Of a DNA stretch of 64,000 bases, positions 33,980 to 42,627 are shown one piece after another. The notes beneath the pieces were generated by a model. The model was given only the letters and a program-made list of their open reading frames with translations, was not told where the DNA came from and searched no databases. How positions within the stretch are numbered: position 1 is the first letter of the stretch; every line of letters starts with the position of its first letter. The translations under genes and the position numbers were made by a program. The DNA lies in assembly GCA_020632875.1 (NCBI GenBank), contig JACKET010000009.1:1-64000 (forward strand). Direction: 5' to 3'. This stretch comes from Alphaproteobacteria bacterium. GTDB taxonomy: Bacteria; Myxococcota_A; UBA796; GCA-2862545.

Positions 33980-35767
33980 ATGAAATCGGTCCTGCTCGTC
34001 CCGTTGCTCCTCCTCCCGCTCACTGCGTCCGCGGGGCCGGAGATCTCCATCGGGGCTTCGGGCGGTGTGATGGTCACGGATCCGCTCGAGGTGATCGGGT
34101 CCGGCTGGTACGTCACGCCCCGCCTCGGCTTCGGCATCGACGACAACCTGGGCATCGAGCTCGAGACGGGATTCCAGGGCGGCACCACCCGCATCGGCGA
34201 GTACCCCTACTCCGCGGTCACGCCCCGGGTGAACCTCGTCGGCAAGCTGTGGTCGCGCGGCAAGCGCAACGCCGACGGCACCTACGGCAAGCCCCCGCCC
34301 ATCCATCCGCTGCTCGCGGTCGGCGCCGGCATGTGGATCAAGAACACGCAGGACGACGGCGCCCTCGGCGTCGCCTACCAGCGCAACGACATCGACTTCC
34401 TCGCGAACGCCGGCCCCGGCCTCATGGTCCCGCTCGGGCCCGCGCACCTCCGCACCGATCTGCGCTGGGTGCTGTCGCTCGGCGGCGAGAACTACCAGAA
34501 CCGCGGCGACCAGTTCATGAGCTGGGAGTGGACCGGCGGCGTCGGCTTCACGTTCGGCGGCGAGAAGGACAAGGACAAGGACGGCATTCCCGACGCTGAC
34601 GACCAGTGCAAGGACGAGCCGGAGGACATCGACAACTTCGAAGACGACGACGGCTGTCCCGAAGACGACAACGACAAGGATGGCGTGCTCGACGCCGACG
34701 ACCAGTGCGACGACGATCCCGAAGACGACGACGACTTCCAGGACGAAGACGGCTGTCCCGACCTCGACAACGATCAAGACAACGTGCCCGACGCCGAAGA
34801 CGAGTGTCCGAACGTCGCCGGCAAGGCGAGCGCGAAGGGCTGTCCCGACGAAGACGAAGACGGCATCGTCGACGAGAAGGACGAGTGTCCCGACGAGGCC
34901 GGCTCGAAGGATTCGTTCGGCTGCCCCGACGACGACAGCGACCGCGTCCCGAACTACCGCGACGAGTGCCCCGACGAGGCCGCCCCCGCCGGCATCAACC
35001 CGCGTCGGTCCGACGGCTGCCCCTCGCTCGTGTTCGTCACCGAGAAGGCCATCCAGATCGGCGACAAGATCTACTTCGATACCAACAAGGCGACGATCAA
35101 GTCCGACTCGAACAAGCTCCTCGAAGCGATCGCCTCGACCCTGAAGAAGTACCCGGGCATCAAGAAGGTCAGCATCGAGGGCCACACCGACAACCAGGGC
35201 GACGCCGACTACAACAAGACGCTCTCCGAGCAGCGCGCGGCCGCGGTCAAGACCTGGCTCGTCGAGAAGGGCGGGGTCGAAGGCGACCGCCTCGAGTCGA
35301 AGGGCTTCGGCATGGAGAAGCCGATCGCCACGGGCGACGAGGCCAGCACCGACGACGGTCGGGCGAAGAACCGCCGCGTCGAGTTCAACATCACCGAGCA
35401 GGAAGAGTCCAAGACGGTGCTCAAGCGCCCGACGGTCACGTTCGGCAAGCTCGGCGAGGGCAAGAGCGACCTCAAGGGCCTCGTGGCGAAGAACCTCCCG
35501 GTCCCCGAGGCGGGCTTCGTGACCACCGATGCCACCTGCATCGTGAAGGCGGTCATCTCCGAAGAGGGCAAGGTCACCAAGGCGCAGGTCTCCGAGTGCG
35601 TCGGCATCCCGCGCCTCGCGGCCTCCAAGTCCGCGATGCAGTGGGAGTTCGAGCCGTACGAGGTCGACGGCGCGGCCAAGAAGATCTCGACCCAGTTCGA
35701 GATCAAGTTCGAAGGCGGCGAAGCCACCGTCAAGCACCAGGCCAAGAACCTCAAGACCCTCGAGTGA
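33980..35767 (+). CDS. OmpA-family outer membrane protein with TSP3 repeats and a TonB_C-like domain
   Basis: A 595-residue protein with signal peptide (MKSVLLVPLLLLPLTASA). Residues 20-195 form a beta-barrel-like region. Residues about 198-320 carry thrombospondin type 3 calcium-binding repeats (DKDKDGIPDADDQCKDEPED and relatives). An OmpA peptidoglycan-binding domain follows at 354-475 (IYFDTNKATIKSDSNKLLEA, IEGHTDNQGDADYNKTLSEQ). The last 90 residues resemble the TonB C-terminal domain (VKAVISEEGKVTKAQV, SAMQWEFEPYEVDG). CGGAGG precedes the ATG by six bases. TTGCAC-17-CAGTAT near 33849-33877 is a possible promoter. The extra domain is unusual for OmpA. Confidence 0.92.
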   Translation: MKSVLLVPLLLLPLTASAGPEISIGASGGVMVTDPLEVIGSGWYVTPRLGFGIDDNLGIELETGFQGGTTRIGEYPYSAVTPRVNLVGKLWSRGKRNADGTYGKPPPIHPLLAVGAGMWIKNTQDDGALGVAYQRNDIDFLANAGPGLMVPLGPAHLRTDLRWVLSLGGENYQNRGDQFMSWEWTGGVGFTFGGEKDKDKDGIPDADDQCKDEPEDIDNFEDDDGCPEDDNDKDGVLDADDQCDDDPEDDDDFQDEDGCPDLDNDQDNVPDAEDECPNVAGKASAKGCPDEDEDGIVDEKDECPDEAGSKDSFGCPDDDSDRVPNYRDECPDEAAPAGINPRRSDGCPSLVFVTEKAIQIGDKIYFDTNKATIKSDSNKLLEAIASTLKKYPGIKKVSIEGHTDNQGDADYNKTLSEQRAAAVKTWLVEKGGVEGDRLESKGFGMEKPIATGDEASTDDGRAKNRRVEFNITEQEESKTVLKRPTVTFGKLGEGKSDLKGLVAKNLPVPEAGFVTTDATCIVKAVISEEGKVTKAQVSECVGIPRLAASKSAMQWEFEPYEVDGAAKKISTQFEIKFEGGEATVKHQAKNLKTLE

Positions 35768-37353
35768 GTGTCTGGGCGCGCGCGCGAGAGGGCCGTCTCA
35801 CGGCCGTCATCGGCGCGCCGCCGCCGGCACCCTCCGACCTGCCCGTCGTCCGGACCCGCTGTGGCTCCGGTCTGACGGGCTTGTTGCGTCTGGCGAAGCG
35901 CCTCGGCCTGCCGACCGACCGACTGACGCGGCGCCTCCGCTCGCCGCTGACCCGACGCCTGCTCGAGGGCATCGCGGCGCCCGACCCGACCGACGCCCTG
36001 CTCCGCGCCCTCCGCGCCGAGCGGGGGCGGCGCGTCGTGGTGATCTCGCAGGTCGAGCGCGCCGGGCCCGACGTCGAGCCCGTGCTGGCTGCCCTGATCG
36101 CGGCCGGCGACGTGCCCGTCGTGCTCGTGGGCAACGAGCTCACACCGCTGCTCGACACCGTGCGCGAGCGCCACGGCAACGCCGCGCTGCTCGAGCTCGG
36201 CGCCCCGCAGACCCCGCTCGGCGCCCTGCCCACCGACGTGCTGCAGGTGCTCGTCGCGGCGGCCGCCCACCAGGGCCCCATCGCGCTCTCGGCGCTCGCA
36301 GGCCTGTGCCACCGGGCACCCCACGAGGTGCTCGCGTCGCTGCAGGGCGCGGTGGTGCGCGGGATCCCCGTCGAAGACGACGGCCAGAGCGTGTTCACCG
36401 TCGATCCCGACATCGTCGACGAGCTCCGCGCGGTCACCCTGCCCACGTGGGCCAGCCAGCTGGCCTCCGAAGAGCACACCCAGGCCCCGCCCGAGCCCGA
36501 AGACCTCGACACGGCGCGGTGGGCGGTCGCCGTGGGCGCGTGGCCCGCTGCGCGCCGGTGGTTCGCGTCGGCGGGGCCCGAGGGGCGCCTCGAGCACGCC
36601 GCCCTCGCGTGGGCCATGGGCGACCTGCCCGCGGCACGGGGGCTCCTCGAGACCGAGCCCACCGACGTTCCCGCGCTGCTCGGCGTGCTGTGGGACCTCC
36701 GGGAGCTCGACACCGCGGCGACCCTCGCGCGCGGCCTCGACGGGGTCGCAGGCTCGCTCGACGCCGTGGCGCTGGAGGTCGAGCGGGGCGCCGTCGCCGC
36801 CGCGCGCCAGCGTCTCGAGGCCCTGCTGCCCCTCACGAGCGGCGCCGAGCGCTGCACGGCCCTGCACCTGGCCGGGGTGCTCGCGCTCCGCGAAGAGGCG
36901 CCCGACCTCCTGCGCGCCCACGCGGGCATCGCGGAGGCCATCGCGCTCCAGGACGATCCGGCCCACGAGGGGCGCCTGCTCGAGACCCAGGGCCGCCTGG
37001 CCCTCCGCCTGGGCCAGCCCCGCGAGGCGGCCGCGGCCTACCTGCGCGCCCTGCCCCTGCTCGCCGACTCCGGGCAGGCCGTCGCCACGGCCCGCGCCAC
37101 CGCGGGGCTCGCCGCTGCCGCGGAGCTCGATGGCGAAGCGGGGCAGGTGCTGCAGTGGCTCGATCGCGCCGTGCGCCTGAACCGCAACCGTCCCGCGGGG
37201 CTCGTGTGGTGCCGCACGACCCTCCAGTCGCTCATGGAGCGCGTGCCGGTGTCGGGGCGCACGACCTCGCTGACCGATCTGCGCCGGGTGTCGCTCGAGC
37301 TCGCCGCGCTGGTGGCGCAGTTCCGCCAGCTCCCGTCCGTCGACCCGCTCTGA
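35764..37353 (+). CDS. TPR protein with degenerate ATPase-like N-terminus
   Basis: A 529-residue cytoplasmic protein with no signal peptide. The first 240 residues follow the strand order of a STAND/AAA module: a Walker-B-like strand RRVVVISQVERAG, a sensor-1-like PVVLVGNEL, and a winged-helix-like LAGLCHRAPHEVLASLQG. The Walker A position reads AVIGAPPPAPSDLP with no Lys, so nucleotide binding is unlikely. The remainder is Ala/Leu-rich helical repeats (ALAWAMGDLPAARGLLE, GRLALRLGQPREAAAAYLRAL), probably TPRs. The GTG at 35764 shares GTGA with the OmpA stop. Its function is unknown; the coupling suggests a role with OmpA biogenesis or sensing. Confidence 0.75.
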   Translation: MSVWARAREGRLTAVIGAPPPAPSDLPVVRTRCGSGLTGLLRLAKRLGLPTDRLTRRLRSPLTRRLLEGIAAPDPTDALLRALRAERGRRVVVISQVERAGPDVEPVLAALIAAGDVPVVLVGNELTPLLDTVRERHGNAALLELGAPQTPLGALPTDVLQVLVAAAAHQGPIALSALAGLCHRAPHEVLASLQGAVVRGIPVEDDGQSVFTVDPDIVDELRAVTLPTWASQLASEEHTQAPPEPEDLDTARWAVAVGAWPAARRWFASAGPEGRLEHAALAWAMGDLPAARGLLETEPTDVPALLGVLWDLRELDTAATLARGLDGVAGSLDAVALEVERGAVAAARQRLEALLPLTSGAERCTALHLAGVLALREEAPDLLRAHAGIAEAIALQDDPAHEGRLLETQGRLALRLGQPREAAAAYLRALPLLADSGQAVATARATAGLAAAAELDGEAGQVLQWLDRAVRLNRNRPAGLVWCRTTLQSLMERVPVSGRTTSLTDLRRVSLELAALVAQFRQLPSVDPL

Positions 37354-37679
37354 CGGGCGCCCCGGCGCGCACGGATCGGGCAGACCGTCACTTCCGGACG
37401 GCCGCAGCTGCGGTCGTTTCGCGCTCTCACGGCGTTGAAACGCCAGAATCGTCGATTTCGCACAATCGGGACAGAAACCCCGGCAAGTAACGAACTGGTG
37501 CGATCGCGCCACCCTGGGATCCCCGTGGTGCGGCAGGAATGTCGCGAATCGGGTTCAGGGATCGGGCGAATCCGGTCAATGATGCGGCCGATCGTGGCAC
37601 GCATGCTGCAGAACAGGAGCGGCGACGGGTCGCGGAAACGCCTTGCCCGTCGGCCTCCCGAGAGTCACCTCTGTGCGAC

Positions 37680-37707
37680 CGGGGGCGGAGTGGTCCAGAG
37701 GCCCCCG
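37680..37707 (+). other. GC-rich hairpin upstream of the M4 protease promoter
   Basis: CGGGGGC (37680-37686) pairs with GCCCCCG (37701-37707) across a 14-nt loop. It lies about 30 bp before the candidate -35. It could terminate upstream transcription. Confidence 0.35.
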
Positions 37708-37735
37708 ACGATCTGCGTGTCTTTGTTCTCTGCGA

Positions 37736-37765
37736 TTGAACTCTCCGCACATTTTTGTTTAGACT
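37736..37765 (+). promoter_or_regulatory. Sigma70-like promoter TTGAAC-18-TAGACT
   Basis: Both hexamers match consensus at four of six positions, and the spacer is T-rich near the -10. Transcription would start near 37772, giving a leader of about 148 nt before the ATG at 37920. Confidence 0.5.
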
Positions 37766-37919
37766 TTACTGAGAGTGGCCCCCTCCCATCTGTGCTCTGA
37801 TTTCGAGCGTCGGGGGGCCACGAACCCACCGACCCTCCTTTTGCGTCATCTGATTCCGTTTCCTCTTTTGCGATTGTCCAGCGGGAATGCCCGCAGTTGA
37901 TGGATGTTGAGGAGTCCGG

Positions 37920-40232
37920 ATGACCCGTTTGTCGTCTCTCGCAGCCCTCGTGGCGCTGCTCGCGGCCTGTTCCCCCAGCGGTCTGAAGCCCGTCGAGGAG
38001 AACGCCTACGCCTACGCTGACAACCTCTTCCCCACCGGTTCGGAGGAGGAGGTCCGGCTCGCCGAGATGCTGGCGTACGAGCACCTGTACTCCGACGCCG
38101 ATCGCCTGCTCGACGGCGTGGCCGAGCTCTGGACGGCGAACGTCGACATCGACACCCTCTCCACCGCGCACGTGAAGATCGAGCAGACCGTCGGCGGCGT
38201 CCCGGTCTTCGGTGGCGAGTCCATCGTCCACCTCCAGCCCGACGGCACGGTCAGCACCCTCACCGACAACTGGATCCGCCACGTCCAGCTCGACCTCACC
38301 CCGTCCTACGAGGCCGACGAGGCCATCGACTTCGCGGCCGTCCACAGCGGTGGCTGGGCCGGGGTCACGAACCTGCCCGAGGCCGAGCTGATGGTGCTCC
38401 GCCACGAAGGCACCGACTACCTCGTCTACAAGGTCGACATCGAGAAGCTCGACGGCACCGAGCACACCGCGATGCCGCGCGTCTTCGTCAACGCGAAGAA
38501 CGGCGAGCTCGTCTGGCAGTACGACAACCTCCAGACGATCGAGGGCCACGCGACCACGTCCTACAACGGCGCGATCAGCTTCCCGGTCACCCAGTCCCAG
38601 GGCCTGTACGAGCTGCGGGGCAGCGGCGTCGGCACCTACACGTTCGACAACACCGAGCCCTGGTGGAGCAGCATCAACGCGAGCCACCTCCAGGACATCA
38701 CCAGCAGCAGCACGACGTTCTCCGGCGACAACGTCGGCCCCGACGCGCACTTCGGCGTCGACCGCACGGTGGCGTACTTCGGCCAGGTGCACAGCCGCAA
38801 TGGCATCAACGGCAACGGCGGCCCGAACCTGAAAGACGGCGTCATCACCGCCGGCGTCCACTACGGCAGCAGCTACAACAACGCCTTCTGGAACGGCAAG
38901 GCGATGGTGTTCGGCGACGGCGACGGCAGCACGTTCGGCCCGCTCACGTCGCTCGACATCGCGGCCCACGAGATGACCCACGGCGTCACCGAGTTCAGCG
39001 CGGGCCTCATCTACAACGGCGAGTCCGGCGCCCTCAACGAGTCCATGTCCGACGTGTTCGGCGTGCTGGTCGAGGCCTGGGTGCGCGGCCCGAGCCAGGC
39101 CATCTGGAAGATGGGCGAAGACTGCTACACCCCGTGGAACGGCACGAACGACGCGCTCCGCTACATGAACGACCCGGCCGCCGACGGCTCCAGCCGCGAC
39201 CACTACTCCACGCGCTACACCGGCAGCTCCGACAACGGCGGCGTGCACTGGAACAGCGGCATCGGCAACCTGGCGTTCTACCTCGCGGTCCAGGGCGGCC
39301 AGCACCCGAACCCCAACAAGCGCACCGTGGTCGTCGACGGTATCGGCCTCGAGAAGGCCGGCCGCATCTGGTACCGGGGCCTCACCCAGTACATGACGAG
39401 CACCACGAACTTCGCGGGGGCCCGCCAGGCCCTGGTGAACGCGGCCGAAGACCTCTACGGAGCCGGCAGCGCCGAGGCCGCCGCGGTGGCCAACGCCTGG
39501 GCCGAGGTCGGTGTGGGCAGCCCCGTGGTCGGCCCGACGCCGAACCCGAACCCCACGCCCGATCCCGAGCCCACCCCCGACCCCGAGCCCACCCCCGACC
39601 CGGGTGACGGCAACGCGTCCGGCCTCTCCGCCACCACCGGCACGATGCTGCCCTTCTCGGTGACCGTGCCCTCCGGCGCGACCGAGCTGCGCATCGCCAT
39701 CCAGGGCGGCACCGGCGACGCCGACCTCTACGTCCGGTTCGGCTCGGCGCCCACCACGAGCGCCTACGACTGCCGCCCCTACAAGGCCGGCAACGTCGAA
39801 GAGTGCGTGATCGCGAACCCGCAGGCGGGCACCTGGCACATCGGCGTCCGCGCCTACGCCACCTTCTCGGGCGTCGACCTCTCCACCTCGATCGTCGAGG
39901 GCGCGGGCAACCCCGCTCCGACGCCGGGCGGCGACGACTTCCTGTCGGAGTCGGGCCTCTCCGCGGCCGCGGGCGCCGAGGACTTCTACGCCGTCGACGT
40001 GCCGGCCGGCGCCACCAACCTGGTGTTCACGATCACCGGGGGCACCGGCGACGCCGACCTCTACGTCCGCCACGGCGCCGCGCCGACCACGAGCACCTGG
40101 GACTGCCGCCCCTACAAGGCCGGGAACGAAGAGGTCTGCACCGTCGCCGCGCCCGCCGCGGGCACCTGGCACGTGATGCTCAAGGCCTACTCCGCCTACT
40201 CGGGTGTGACGCTCACGGGCACCTGGGAGTAG
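37920..40232 (+). CDS. Thermolysin-family (M4) metalloprotease lipoprotein
   Basis: A 770-residue secreted protease. It begins with a lipobox LLAAC (Cys17), then an FTP/PepSY-type propeptide (about 50-210). The catalytic domain has HEMTH (His350, Glu351, His354) and GALNESMSDVFG (Glu373 as third ligand), with the active-site His in DNGGVHWNSG. A Pro-rich linker (PDPEPTPDPEP) leads to two C-terminal PPC-type beta domains (about 575-660 and 685-770), each with GGTGDADLYVR and DCRPYKAGN, normally removed or used for export. GAGGAG precedes the ATG. Lipidation would tether a normally soluble enzyme to the cell surface. Confidence 0.95.
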   Translation: MTRLSSLAALVALLAACSPSGLKPVEENAYAYADNLFPTGSEEEVRLAEMLAYEHLYSDADRLLDGVAELWTANVDIDTLSTAHVKIEQTVGGVPVFGGESIVHLQPDGTVSTLTDNWIRHVQLDLTPSYEADEAIDFAAVHSGGWAGVTNLPEAELMVLRHEGTDYLVYKVDIEKLDGTEHTAMPRVFVNAKNGELVWQYDNLQTIEGHATTSYNGAISFPVTQSQGLYELRGSGVGTYTFDNTEPWWSSINASHLQDITSSSTTFSGDNVGPDAHFGVDRTVAYFGQVHSRNGINGNGGPNLKDGVITAGVHYGSSYNNAFWNGKAMVFGDGDGSTFGPLTSLDIAAHEMTHGVTEFSAGLIYNGESGALNESMSDVFGVLVEAWVRGPSQAIWKMGEDCYTPWNGTNDALRYMNDPAADGSSRDHYSTRYTGSSDNGGVHWNSGIGNLAFYLAVQGGQHPNPNKRTVVVDGIGLEKAGRIWYRGLTQYMTSTTNFAGARQALVNAAEDLYGAGSAEAAAVANAWAEVGVGSPVVGPTPNPNPTPDPEPTPDPEPTPDPGDGNASGLSATTGTMLPFSVTVPSGATELRIAIQGGTGDADLYVRFGSAPTTSAYDCRPYKAGNVEECVIANPQAGTWHIGVRAYATFSGVDLSTSIVEGAGNPAPTPGGDDFLSESGLSAAAGAEDFYAVDVPAGATNLVFTITGGTGDADLYVRHGAAPTTSTWDCRPYKAGNEEVCTVAAPAAGTWHVMLKAYSAYSGVTLTGTWE

Positions 40233-40236
40233 CCGC

Positions 40237-40257
40237 GGACCGTGGACCGTGGACCGG
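40237..40257 (+). repeat. Heptanucleotide repeat GGACCGT, three copies
   Basis: Two exact copies and a third with one change, starting 4 bp after the protease stop. The copies also form GTGGACCG, which can pair with CGGTCCAC at 40273-40280 to make a terminator-like stem without a U-run. Confidence 0.7.
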
Positions 40258-40280
40258 AGAGCCCGGCGTCCGCGGTCCAC
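40249..40280 (+). terminator. 8-bp hairpin GTGGACCG/CGGTCCAC after the protease gene
   Basis: Perfect arms with a 16-nt loop, 17 bp after the stop. The tandem repeat provides two alternative left arms. No T-tail. Confidence 0.4.
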
Positions 40281-40404
40281 CACACCCTCCGATCGTCAAC
40301 GGCCCGGTCCCGCGGATCCTCACCGCGGGGCCGGGTTCTCGTCTGGCGACCTCCACTTCCACGTGCACGAACCCGCACCCGAGGAAGAGAGCTCGTACCT
40401 GAAT

Positions 40405-40439
40405 CTCCAGGCTCCAGGCTCCGGGCTCCAGGCTACGGG
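40405..40439 (+). repeat. Heptanucleotide repeat CTCCAGG, five units
   Basis: Units CTCCAGG, CTCCAGG, CTCCGGG, CTCCAGG and CTACGGG follow without gaps. It lies 41-75 bp upstream of the dihydropteroate synthase gene. It has the same 7-bp period as the unrelated repeat at 40237. Confidence 0.75.
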
Positions 40440-40479
40440 ACGAAAGACGGCCCACGACCCACGGCGTTAACCAACCGCC

Positions 40480-41292
40480 ATGCCCACCCTGCTCGGGATC
40501 CTGAACCTCTCGCCCGACTCCTTCAGCGACGGCGGGCGCTTCGCCGCGCTGGACGACGCGATCGCCCAGGCGCGCCGCCTCCGCGCGGAGGGTGCCGACC
40601 TCGTCGACGTGGGCGCCGTCAGCAGCAACCCGGACAGCGCTGGACTGCCTCCCGACGAAGAGATCGCGCGCCTCGCGCCCGTGCTCGACGCCCTCGACGC
40701 CGACGGGATCCCCGCCTCGGTCGACACCTTCGCGCCCGACACCCAGATCTGGGCCGCCGCACGCGGCGTCGCGGCGATCAACGACATCCGCGGCTTCCCC
40801 GACCCCCGCGCGTACGGCCCCCTCGCCGACGCGACGTGCACGCTGATCGCCATGCACGCCGTGCAGGACGGGCCCGCCGACCGACGCACCACCGATGCCG
40901 ACGCCGTGTTCGACGCGATGCTCGCGTTCTTCGACGCCCGCCTCGACGCCCTGACGCGCGCCGGCATCCGCGAGGAGCGCATCGTCATCGACCCCGGCAT
41001 GGGCTTCTTCCTCGGCGCCACGCCGGAGCCGTCCGTGCGGGTGCTCCGCGGCATCGAGGTCCTGAAGGCCCGTACCGGCCGGCCGGTGCTCGTCTCGGTG
41101 TCGCGGAAGAGCTTCCTGGGCGCGCTGCTCGGAGGTCGCCCCGTGGACGGGCGCCGCACCGCCACCGTGGTCGCCGAGCTGTGGGCCGCGCTGCACGGCG
41201 CGGACTGGATCCGCACCCACGAGCCCCGCCCCCTGCGGGACGCCCTCGAAATCTGGCGACAGCTCGACGCAGAGAACGGGGATTCTGGTTAG
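40480..41292 (+). CDS. folP: Dihydropteroate synthase of the Sul type
   Basis: A 270-residue TIM-barrel enzyme joining pABA to dihydropterin pyrophosphate in folate synthesis. ILNLSPDSFSDGG (7-19) is the family signature. Where ordinary FolP has DIGGESTRPGA this protein has VDVGAVSSNPDSA (42-54). Other segments are NDIRGFPDP (101-109), MHAVQDGPADRR (125-136), DPGMGFFLGATPE (171-183), SVSRKSFLGALLG (206-218) and RTHEPRPLRDAL (245-256). These follow the plasmid sulfonamide-resistance enzymes Sul1 and Sul2 as I recall them, much more closely than E. coli FolP. It stands alone with no other folate gene or mobile-element sequence nearby, so it is probably the resident chromosomal enzyme. Intrinsic sulfonamide tolerance is an inference. 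Confidence 0.92.
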   Translation: MPTLLGILNLSPDSFSDGGRFAALDDAIAQARRLRAEGADLVDVGAVSSNPDSAGLPPDEEIARLAPVLDALDADGIPASVDTFAPDTQIWAAARGVAAINDIRGFPDPRAYGPLADATCTLIAMHAVQDGPADRRTTDADAVFDAMLAFFDARLDALTRAGIREERIVIDPGMGFFLGATPEPSVRVLRGIEVLKARTGRPVLVSVSRKSFLGALLGGRPVDGRRTATVVAELWAALHGADWIRTHEPRPLRDALEIWRQLDAENGDSG

Positions 41293-41330
41293 ACCGAAGC
41301 GTTGCGTTGCTCCATCGCATGGAGGTCCCC

Positions 41331-42578
41331 TTGCCGCGCCTGCTGCTCCTCGCTCTCGCTGGCTGCCAGTCCGTCCAGATCGGCGACGATCCCGTCATCG
41401 ATCCCGTCCCCACGCCTCCGGGCTGCGATTCGCCCGCGAACGCCCCCGAAGGCGCGTTCCTCGAGCCCGGCGCGCCCACGTCCGCCTCGCTCGCGGATTG
41501 TTCGGCGGGGCTGCACGCGTTCGCCGGTGCGGGCACGTCCACGGTCTCGCTGTCCTGGTCCGGCCCCGACGCGACCCTCCAGATCCTCGACACGAACGAG
41601 GCGATCCTCCAGTCCGATCCGGTCCGCGACGGCGACAGCGTGGCGTTCACGCTCGGCTGGTCCGGCGAGCACCTCGTGCGCGTCGTGCCTGACGCCCCCG
41701 ACGCGACGGACTACGCGCTCACCGCGACGTGCACCGACGGCTGCGACCTGCTCTACACGCGCTACCCGCTGTTCTTCATGCACGGCATGGCCGGCACCGA
41801 CAGCTTCCTCGACCAGCTCGAGTACTGGTACGGCGTGCGCGGCCGGCTCGAGCCGCTCGGCTACGCGGTCTACACCGGCGCCGTCGACCCGTTCCAGCCC
41901 TCCGAGGTCCGCGCCGCCCAGTGGGCCGAGCAGATCGACGCCATCGTCGCGACGGGCCAGGCACGCCGGTTCAACCTCATCGGCCACAGCCAGGGCGGCA
42001 TCGACGCGCGCTACTTCGTTTCGGTGCTCGACGCCGACCACCGCGCCGTCAGCGTCACCACGATCTCCACGCCCCACCGCGGCACCGCCCTGCTCGACAT
42101 CATGGGCGGCCTGATCGACAACCCCGGCATCACCGGCCTCCTCGTCGATCAGATGTTCGACGCGTTCATCGCCATCTACGACACCGAGAACGACCAGGAC
42201 ATCCTTGGGCAGCTCGACAACCTCTCCGCCGACACGATGGAGGCGTTCAACGCCACCGTGCTCGACCGCGAAGACGTGTACTACGCGAGCTGGGCGGGCA
42301 AGACCTGCGCCCTGCTCGACGTGCTGTGCCAGATCGACAACGGCGGCGAGATCGTCACCCCGATGTTCGGCGCGACCCAGCTCGGCCTCGCGCTCGTCGA
42401 GGGCGAGAACGACGGGCTCGTGAGCATCCAGAGCGCCCGCTGGGGCGAGTTCCTCGGCACGCTGCCCGCCGATCACCTCGACGAGGTCGGGCTGTTCCCG
42501 GGCACCACGGCGCCAGGCTACGACCACCTGCAGTTCTTCGAGAACGACGCCGCGCGCCTCGCCGCCCTCGGCTACTGA
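41331..42578 (+). CDS. Family I-type triacylglycerol lipase, lipoprotein
   Basis: A 415-residue alpha/beta hydrolase. A lipobox (LLLLALAGC) is followed by a beta-sandwich-like region (30-130), then the catalytic domain. It shows FMHGMAG for the oxyanion hole, the nucleophile elbow GHSQGG (Ser220), STPHRGT, a catalytic Asp in GENDGLVS and a catalytic His in ADHLDEVG, the pattern of Pseudomonas/Burkholderia lipases. No foldase (lif) gene is nearby. The TTG at 41331 is chosen because GGAGG lies five bases upstream and the signal then starts Met-Pro-Arg. The in-frame ATG at 41319 lacks a ribosome site. Confidence 0.85.
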   Translation: MPRLLLLALAGCQSVQIGDDPVIDPVPTPPGCDSPANAPEGAFLEPGAPTSASLADCSAGLHAFAGAGTSTVSLSWSGPDATLQILDTNEAILQSDPVRDGDSVAFTLGWSGEHLVRVVPDAPDATDYALTATCTDGCDLLYTRYPLFFMHGMAGTDSFLDQLEYWYGVRGRLEPLGYAVYTGAVDPFQPSEVRAAQWAEQIDAIVATGQARRFNLIGHSQGGIDARYFVSVLDADHRAVSVTTISTPHRGTALLDIMGGLIDNPGITGLLVDQMFDAFIAIYDTENDQDILGQLDNLSADTMEAFNATVLDREDVYYASWAGKTCALLDVLCQIDNGGEIVTPMFGATQLGLALVEGENDGLVSIQSARWGEFLGTLPADHLDEVGLFPGTTAPGYDHLQFFENDAARLAALGY

Positions 42579-42627
42579 CGCGCGGCGCTGAAAGATCCGA
42601 CGGCCCTCGCGCGTTGGGGGGTCCGGA

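Larger units (their letters stand above)
37354..37919. other. 566-bp spacer before the thermolysin-family gene
   Basis: It contains a CAGAATCGTCGATT motif at 37444-37457 related to the palindrome at 52191, a GGGGGC/GCCCCC hairpin at 37680-37707, and an AT-rich promoter region at 37730-37770. Several ORFs cross it but none has a ribosome site or convincing composition. A long untranslated leader of about 150 nt or a small RNA is possible. Confidence 0.6.

Noticed and set aside
37665..40283. 872-codon open frame on the minus strand opposite the M4 protease
   Set aside because: Shadow of the protease gene. No motif, ribosome site or domain.
40480..41292. folP as a recently acquired plasmid sul gene
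   Set aside because: No integron, ISCR or transposase sequence is nearby, and base composition and codon use match the neighbours.
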